In this document: one piece after another, positions 58,960 to 64,000 of the stretch
Layout: each line of letters begins with the position of its first letter
Position numbering within the stretch: position 1 is the first letter of the stretch
NCBI GenBank assembly: GCA_963978905.1
Contig: OZ022256.1
Coordinates: forward strand, 33,815,426-33,879,425
Source: Trichostrongylus colubriformis
Lineage: Eukaryota; Nematoda; Chromadorea; Rhabditida; Trichostrongylidae
DNA length: 64,000 nt
Direction: 5' to 3'
Position numbers and translations under genes: made by a program
Notes under the pieces: model-generated
Told to the model about the DNA's origin: nothing
What the model saw: only the letters and a program-made list of their open reading frames with translations
The model's database searches: none

Positions 58960-60870
58960 AAGTGGCCGGTCTCCGACGTACAGGCGGTACTATTACTGTT
59001 TTCCGAAAGGCAATGGAGAGGGTCATCTATGACTTCTACCCAGATCTTTTCGATAGCTGTCCACTTGCCTAGGAGCAATCTGAACCAGGATGGATATGTC
59101 GTTTCTTCAGTTCTTCCTTGCAAGCTCTGACACACCATTCCGTAAACAAAGAATGGTACCGCACCCCTCTCGGACCGGAACAATTGTAGAATCTACCACC
59201 AATCGTCGTCAAAACTTTGGTGCGACTCTTAACACGCTCTCGAAATACAAGGTACCCATTTCGTGGAAAACCAGCAGGACTGTGTTGCTATATAAGAGGG
59301 GAGATCCATACGATTTTGGCAATTATCGTCCAATCTCTCTGCTGTCTGTAATCCACTAGCTCTTCACTCGAGTCATTTTGTGGAATGGCAGAACATCAGA
59401 CGAAAGACAGCCATACGAACAAGCAGAGTTCAGGAGAGGTACTGAGCTCATTGAAGTGTCGCGAGACTACAAGATATCGTTATGTCTCACATTCATCGAC
59501 TTGAAGAAGGAATTCGAGACAGAAGCGGTGATCGAAGCTCTAGAAAACCAGGATATACCTTCTGTACTCAGGAATACACGGTGAGTTTTACAGCAACTTC
59601 ACGCTCAGCATTTCGCCATTCCACAAGGAGAACTCATCGACGCCACTAAAGGATTCGACAGAGCGACACCATCTCGCCTAAACTTTCCAGCGCCGCCCTT
59701 TAAATGTCATGCGTGAAAACGTCAACTGTAGTGGGGAGGCATGGGATTTAATGTTGATGACCGGCACCTACATCACATCCGCTTTGCTGACGACATCGCG
59801 CTCATAACAGCGTCACTCCAGTAACCGGAAGCAAATGCTAGCCGATTTCGACTGCGATGGTGGAAATCAACTTACAGCTGAACCTAACGGAGACGATGTT
59901 TAAGAGCAACGGATTGCGCCTATTGTGGAAGACGTGGGTTGTTCATGGGGAGATCAATTTTAGCCTTATACAGTTCCTCGATAATGTTCAGCATTCCAGA
60001 GCGCGGCGAGAGGAGTGGTCGGCTTCTTCATTCTGGACGTCTGCGAACGCGCCGGCCTGCCGAGCCTCGGTCTCGGCTACTCTCCCATATTTTATATTGT
60101 GTTCTGTATTGCTTCACTAGCCTGGTAGGCAGTATAAACGACTCCTGACCATCGGTGTAATCAAACCGTAGAGAGGCTAGGAGCAGATAGCTCGGTATTG
60201 TGCACTAAGCACATATTTAACTCTATCCCATTCACGCTCAACGGGATGAAGATCACTAAATGCCTCTGCTATGTGTTCCCGTGTTGAAGGTGGAGTATGT
60301 CAAATGGTAAACGACATAGCACCAGAGTTGAGCAGTAGGAAAAGAGCTGCTTGTCTCTACGACCATCGAGGGAGTAGTGGGGACGGAGAACATCCGGCTC
60401 CGCGCCCATCTCTTCGATTCCGCTGTTCTTCCTGCCCTAACATACGCCTCAGAGACTTAGACTCAACGTAAGCAGGAGGAGCGCTCGGCGTCATCCAACG
60501 CGTTTGCGAAAGGACGATGCTCGGAGTGTCCCGATACACGCAAGTGCAGAGGGGAATCCGGATTTCCGAACTCCGTCGTCGATCAGAGATCAGGGACACC
60601 TTTGTATTTGCCAAGGAATCGAAAATTAGATGGGTCGTACACGTCATGCGATATCGCGATGACCGTTGGACCAGAGCGGTTACCGACTGGATCGCTCGGG
60701 ACGTCAAACGAACACCTGGACGATCCCGATGGTGAGACGTCTTTGCGAAAGCTTTGTGCAAATGAATTGAAAAGCTGTGTGTCTCTTGAACTAGAACAGT
60801 TTAATGAACCATTTTGGCTCACGACAGGGACGAATGGAGACGCTGCTGAGCCGCTGCTCGATACTCTCGA
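58960..60870 (+). pseudogene. Decayed RTE-type non-LTR retrotransposon, second copy
   Basis: Plus-strand segments follow RTE order: FRKAMERVIYDFYPDLFDS (about 59000), WKTSRTVLLYKRGDP and GNYRPISLLSV (59250-59350), LIEVSRDYKISLCLTFIDLKK (about 59450-59510), the catalytic FADD (about 59780), MLGVSRYTQVQRGIR (60517) and MRYRDDRWTRAV (60645). Stops and frameshifts occur between segments. It starts downstream of the endonuclease, so it is more strongly 5'-truncated than 52690-54612 and lies in the opposite orientation. Confidence 0.88.
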
Positions 60871-60879
60871 TGGCCAAAG

Positions 60880-61685
60880 GGAAGACAAGTGGCCAGGTGA
60901 TTTCTTTCCTGTTTCACCATTGCACGCATCCGACGTAATGCACCACAACTATCTGCAATATAGTGGTGGTGTTCGACTGTCATCCTTCGGAACCCCATAG
61001 AGTTCCTGTTGGGAAAGTGCCGGATGTCGGTTCTGTGATCACTTTGTATAACTTTTTATAACTTCTACTTCTCGTCTTTAACACCACCTATGATGACCTG
61101 ATGATCACCGATGAACTGATCAGAATGCCACCATTTTTATCACGATAAACTAAAGTTTTCCACATTCCGTATGAGAGATAACAGTACTCCTCACAGGTTC
61201 CTTTGATTGAAAAAATTTTGCGAGATTGAAAAATGAGAGGCTAAGAAGGTATACCTTTTCATCTTCCCGCACGAAATATTGACAACGCAATCTGGTGAAG
61301 CCGTCCTTGAAAGATTTCATTGTTCCTCTTCCGCAATAAAAGCAACACCACCGAACTCTTCAGCTAAGTGAATCCGAGAAAGAATTGAAGTCCTGTTCGC
61401 TATCATTGTCAAACCGGCTTTCGTCGGAAGGCTCACCCGAAAGGGGGAAATCATCAACAAAAGACTTGACTGACTGGTGGATCGAGCGAATCCGAATTCA
61501 AGCTGCTTTTCAGCATTTGCGAGGACACCATCACATAGAAAGGGTGCGGCAAGCATTCCGACGCTATGTCTTCCACAACTGGGTCGAAATTTTCTACCAC
61601 GCTACTTTCAACCACGACAAGCTGGCAATGCACTAGCAATAAGACTCGTTCTCTGAGAAAAACGGAGGTCTAAGATGCAGAAGTA
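60880..61685. other. RTE 3' flank and unassigned sequence
   Basis: 60880-61100 may include the 3' UTR of the RTE copy. An 83-codon plus-strand frame at 61385-61636 (basic, His-rich) overlaps an antisense frame of similar length. Neither has a recognised motif. Confidence 0.35.
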
Positions 61686-61689
61686 AGTG

Positions 61690-62170
61690 TGAAGTGCGTA
61701 GATTCTTGTTAAGATTAGCGTTTTCACCTAAAGACACTGGGGGGGAGGGGGATTTGGCAAACTGGGGGGTTACGAAAGGAGAGGTGCTCAGCAGTGTAAT
61801 AGTAGAGAAAGAACGACATAAAATTGCGAAGAAATCGAGGAATAGGAACCCTAAAACCCCTCTCTTCTCTCTCATCCTCTGCGTCACTAGCCGCAGTAGA
61901 AAGACAGGCCAGAGTCCAGAACAGCCGGCCGCGATCATTGTCCCGCCCCTCTACGGCGACTCATCCGGGCGCATAACCGCAAAACGGCATGCCAGCTGCG
62001 GGGTCGCCATAAGCCCCAAGCCGCGTTTTTCAATGCGATTTTCACCACATGTGAGTGACCTCTTCTGAAATAGAAGGTTCCTTTTTAGAGAACATGTACT
62101 CCTAGATCTCAGTTTTTTCTTACCCTTACTGGTGCCTTGAAGTTCATCATGGCCCTTAATCATTGTCATT
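61690..62170 (+). repeat. Dispersed repeat family R, copy 3
   Basis: Same family and orientation as 31600-31990 and 44690-45135, and the longest copy here. Shared blocks are GGTGCTCAGCAGTGTAATAG, CCTCTGCGTCACTAGCC, CCCAAGCCGCG and GACCTCTTCTGAAATAGAAGG. The 124-codon frame across it is not conserved among copies. Confidence 0.65.
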
Positions 62171-62525
62171 TTAATAGTGCTGTCCCCGAGTTTCATGGAT
62201 ATCTGAATGTTTCACAACAATTGAGGCTCTAAAAATATTTATTCAAAAAACTCAAAAGACCCCTCAAAAGTCTCAAAAGTTTCTGGAATATTTTTGCTAT
62301 ATTTCTGTGTCTAACACCTTCTTCAGGCCTGAAACAGTGGAGATATGCTGTTATATGATATAGGTTATATAAAGAACCTACTGTCCCTGTCTCAAAATTT
62401 CCGACGTGACTTACCCTGCCAAAAAAGTGTGGAGCAGTTGGTCATTTCTTGCTCCACACTTTTTTGGCAGGGTAAGTCACGTCGGAAATTCTGAGGCAGG
62501 GACAGTAGGTTATTGATATAACCTA

Positions 62526-63884
62526 TCCCTATCCCTACTATATATAAAGCGCTAAGGCGTCTGTCCCTCCGTCTGTCACGAAATTAGGTATCATGTGAAG
62601 AACGACCTGTGCAGATGGGGCCAAGTGTGGTATGGGTAGGGCATGGGACAGGAAGTAAAGACCACACATGGACCAAATTAAGCTCCGCCCACGGGGCGGG
62701 GCGTGCACTGGAATGTTTGGCTTTCAGCCCGAAAATGTTGATTACGTTCGAACGTGCTCCTAACGTAGGGAGAAGATGGATTTAGGTCAGGGATGAGTTT
62801 CTGAAGGTCAGGAAAGAATGCAGGGCACAGTGGGCGGGGCATTTAAAGTGGTGGGCGGAGCTTGGACGTTACATGAAAAACGACCTGTGGAGATGGGGAC
62901 AAATGCGGTATGGGTAGGGCATGGGACACTAAGTAAAGACCACACATGGACCAAGTTAAGCTCCGCCCATAATGGGCGGGGCCGTCGTGGAATGTTCAAA
63001 AATTGTTGATTGGGTTCGAATGTGCCCCAAACATAGGGAGAAGATGGATCAAGGTCAGGGATGAGTTTCTGAAGGTCAGGAAAGAATGCAGGGCACAGTG
63101 GGCGGAGCATTTAAAGTGGTGGGCGGAGCTTGGACGTTACATGAAAAACGACCTGTGGAGATGGGGACAAATGCGGTATGGGTAGGGCATGGGACACTAA
63201 GTAAAGACCACACATGGACCAAGTTAAGCTCCGCCCATAATGGGCGGGGCCGTCGTGGAATGTTCAAAAATTGTTGATTGTGTTCGAATGTGCCCCACAC
63301 ATGGGGAGAAGATGGATCAAGGTCAGGGATGAGTTTCTGAAGGTCAGGAAAGAATGCAGGGCACAGTGGGCGGAGCATTTAAATTGGTGGGCGGAGCTTG
63401 GACGTTACATGAAAAACGACCTGTGGAGATGGGGACAAATGTGGTATGGGTAGGGCATGGGACACCAAGTAAAGACCACACATGGATCAAGTTAAGCTCC
63501 GCCCATAATGGGCGGGGCCGTCGTGGAATGTTCAAGAATTGTTGATTGTGTTCGAATGTGCCCCAAACATAGGGAGAAGATGGATCAAGGTTAGGGATGA
63601 GTTTCTGAAGGTCAGAAAAGAATGCAGGGCACAGTGGGCGTAGCATTTAAATTGGTGGGCGGAGCTTGGACGTTACATGAAAAACGACCTGTGGAGGTGG
63701 GGACAAGTTTGGATGGGTAGAGCATGGGACAAGAAGTGAAGACCTCACATGGACTAATTAAAGCTCCGCCCACGGTGGGCTGGGTGTGCACTGAAATACT
63801 CTGTCCTCAAGAAAAAGAGCAATACAGGCCGACCTACTGACGCAAATGGTGTTTCGCGCACAGTAGTGTGCGCCCGCCAACTGG
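62526..63884 (+). mobile_element. Non-autonomous Helitron with tandem-repeat interior
   Basis: It starts TCCCTATCCCTACTATATATAA after an A (62525) and ends CTGG (63881-63884) before a T (63885), so it sits between A and T without target duplication. A 7-bp hairpin (GCGCACA-GTAG-TGTGCGC, 63856-63873) ends 7 nt before the CTGG. These are the defining marks of Helitrons. No Rep/helicase protein is encoded. Deleting it restores the host palindrome exactly. Confidence 0.85.
62586..63790 (+). repeat. 268-bp tandem array, about 4.4 units
   Basis: The CGACCTGTGNAGATGGGG block recurs at about 62603, 62880, 63148, 63416 and 63684, with spacings of 277 and then 268, 268, 268. Each unit has a GC-rich hairpin (CTCCGCCCATAATGGGCGGGGC). 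Units 2-4 are almost identical, so the array is young or homogenised. Repeated frames of 60-100 codons in it are shadows of the repeat. Confidence 0.9.
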
Positions 63885-64000
63885 TATCATATAACAGCAT
63901 ATCTCCACTGTTTCAGGCCTGAAGAATGTGTTAGACACCGAAATATAGCAAAAATATTCCAGAAACTTTTGAGACTTTCGAGGGGTCTTTTGAGTTTTTT

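Larger units (their letters stand above)
62245..64000. repeat. Long palindrome (arms of at least 192 bp) split by a Helitron
   Basis: The left arm 62245-62436 pairs with 62450-62525 joined to 63885-64000. Both sum to 192 bp around a 13-nt loop (62437-62449), and the right arm runs off the window. The inner 62 bp is nearly perfect (AACCTACTGTCCCTG, GACGTGACTTACCCTGCC, AGTGTGGAGCA with their complements). It is a foldback or palindromic transposon of unknown family with no coding sequence. Confidence 0.85.

Noticed and set aside
62808..63646. Repeated 100- and 63-codon frames every 268 bp
   Set aside because: They recur only because the DNA is a tandem repeat; no motif, and they exist on both strands.

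Overview
The window reads as nuclear DNA of a nematode, most likely a clade V / strongylid (hookworm-like) species. The basis is short introns with TTTCAG-type acceptors, a 21-nt match to the nematode spliced leader SL1, an SH2-plus-kinase gene of the compact nematode FER-like type, and a mixed load of RTE, Penelope-like, Helitron, mariner and MITE elements. Nothing bacterial, viral or CRISPR-like was found. Exons were built by hand from splice sites and reading phase. No database search was possible, so family names rest on recognised motifs.

Layout. 1-30 kb is mostly non-coding, with a few candidate exons and many palindromic elements: a 1.68-kb foldback nested in a TTAA MITE, two Mutator-like MITEs with 9-bp target duplications, a 0.67-kb foldback, and two inverted pairs of dispersed repeats. 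30.2-35.2 kb holds a multi-exon minus-strand WD40 gene resembling nucleoporin Nup43. 36.9-38.3 kb is a MITE cluster. 38.6-46.1 kb holds a complete ten-exon minus-strand SH2-tyrosine kinase gene (about 451 aa) whose introns are filled with transposons. 46.2-64 kb is a transposon graveyard: Helitrons, an SL1-like sequence, two decayed RTE retrotransposons facing opposite ways, a Penelope-like GIY-YIG fragment whose inverted termini carry hammerhead-ribozyme-like cores, and a Helitron with a 268-bp tandem array inserted in a long palindrome.

The two convincing genes are on the same strand and are probably independent. The clearest shared theme is nesting. In several places an inserted element can be subtracted to restore the older sequence: a 192-bp palindrome arm, a 52-bp intron and a 478-bp MITE. 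These give internal proof of element boundaries and of insertion order.
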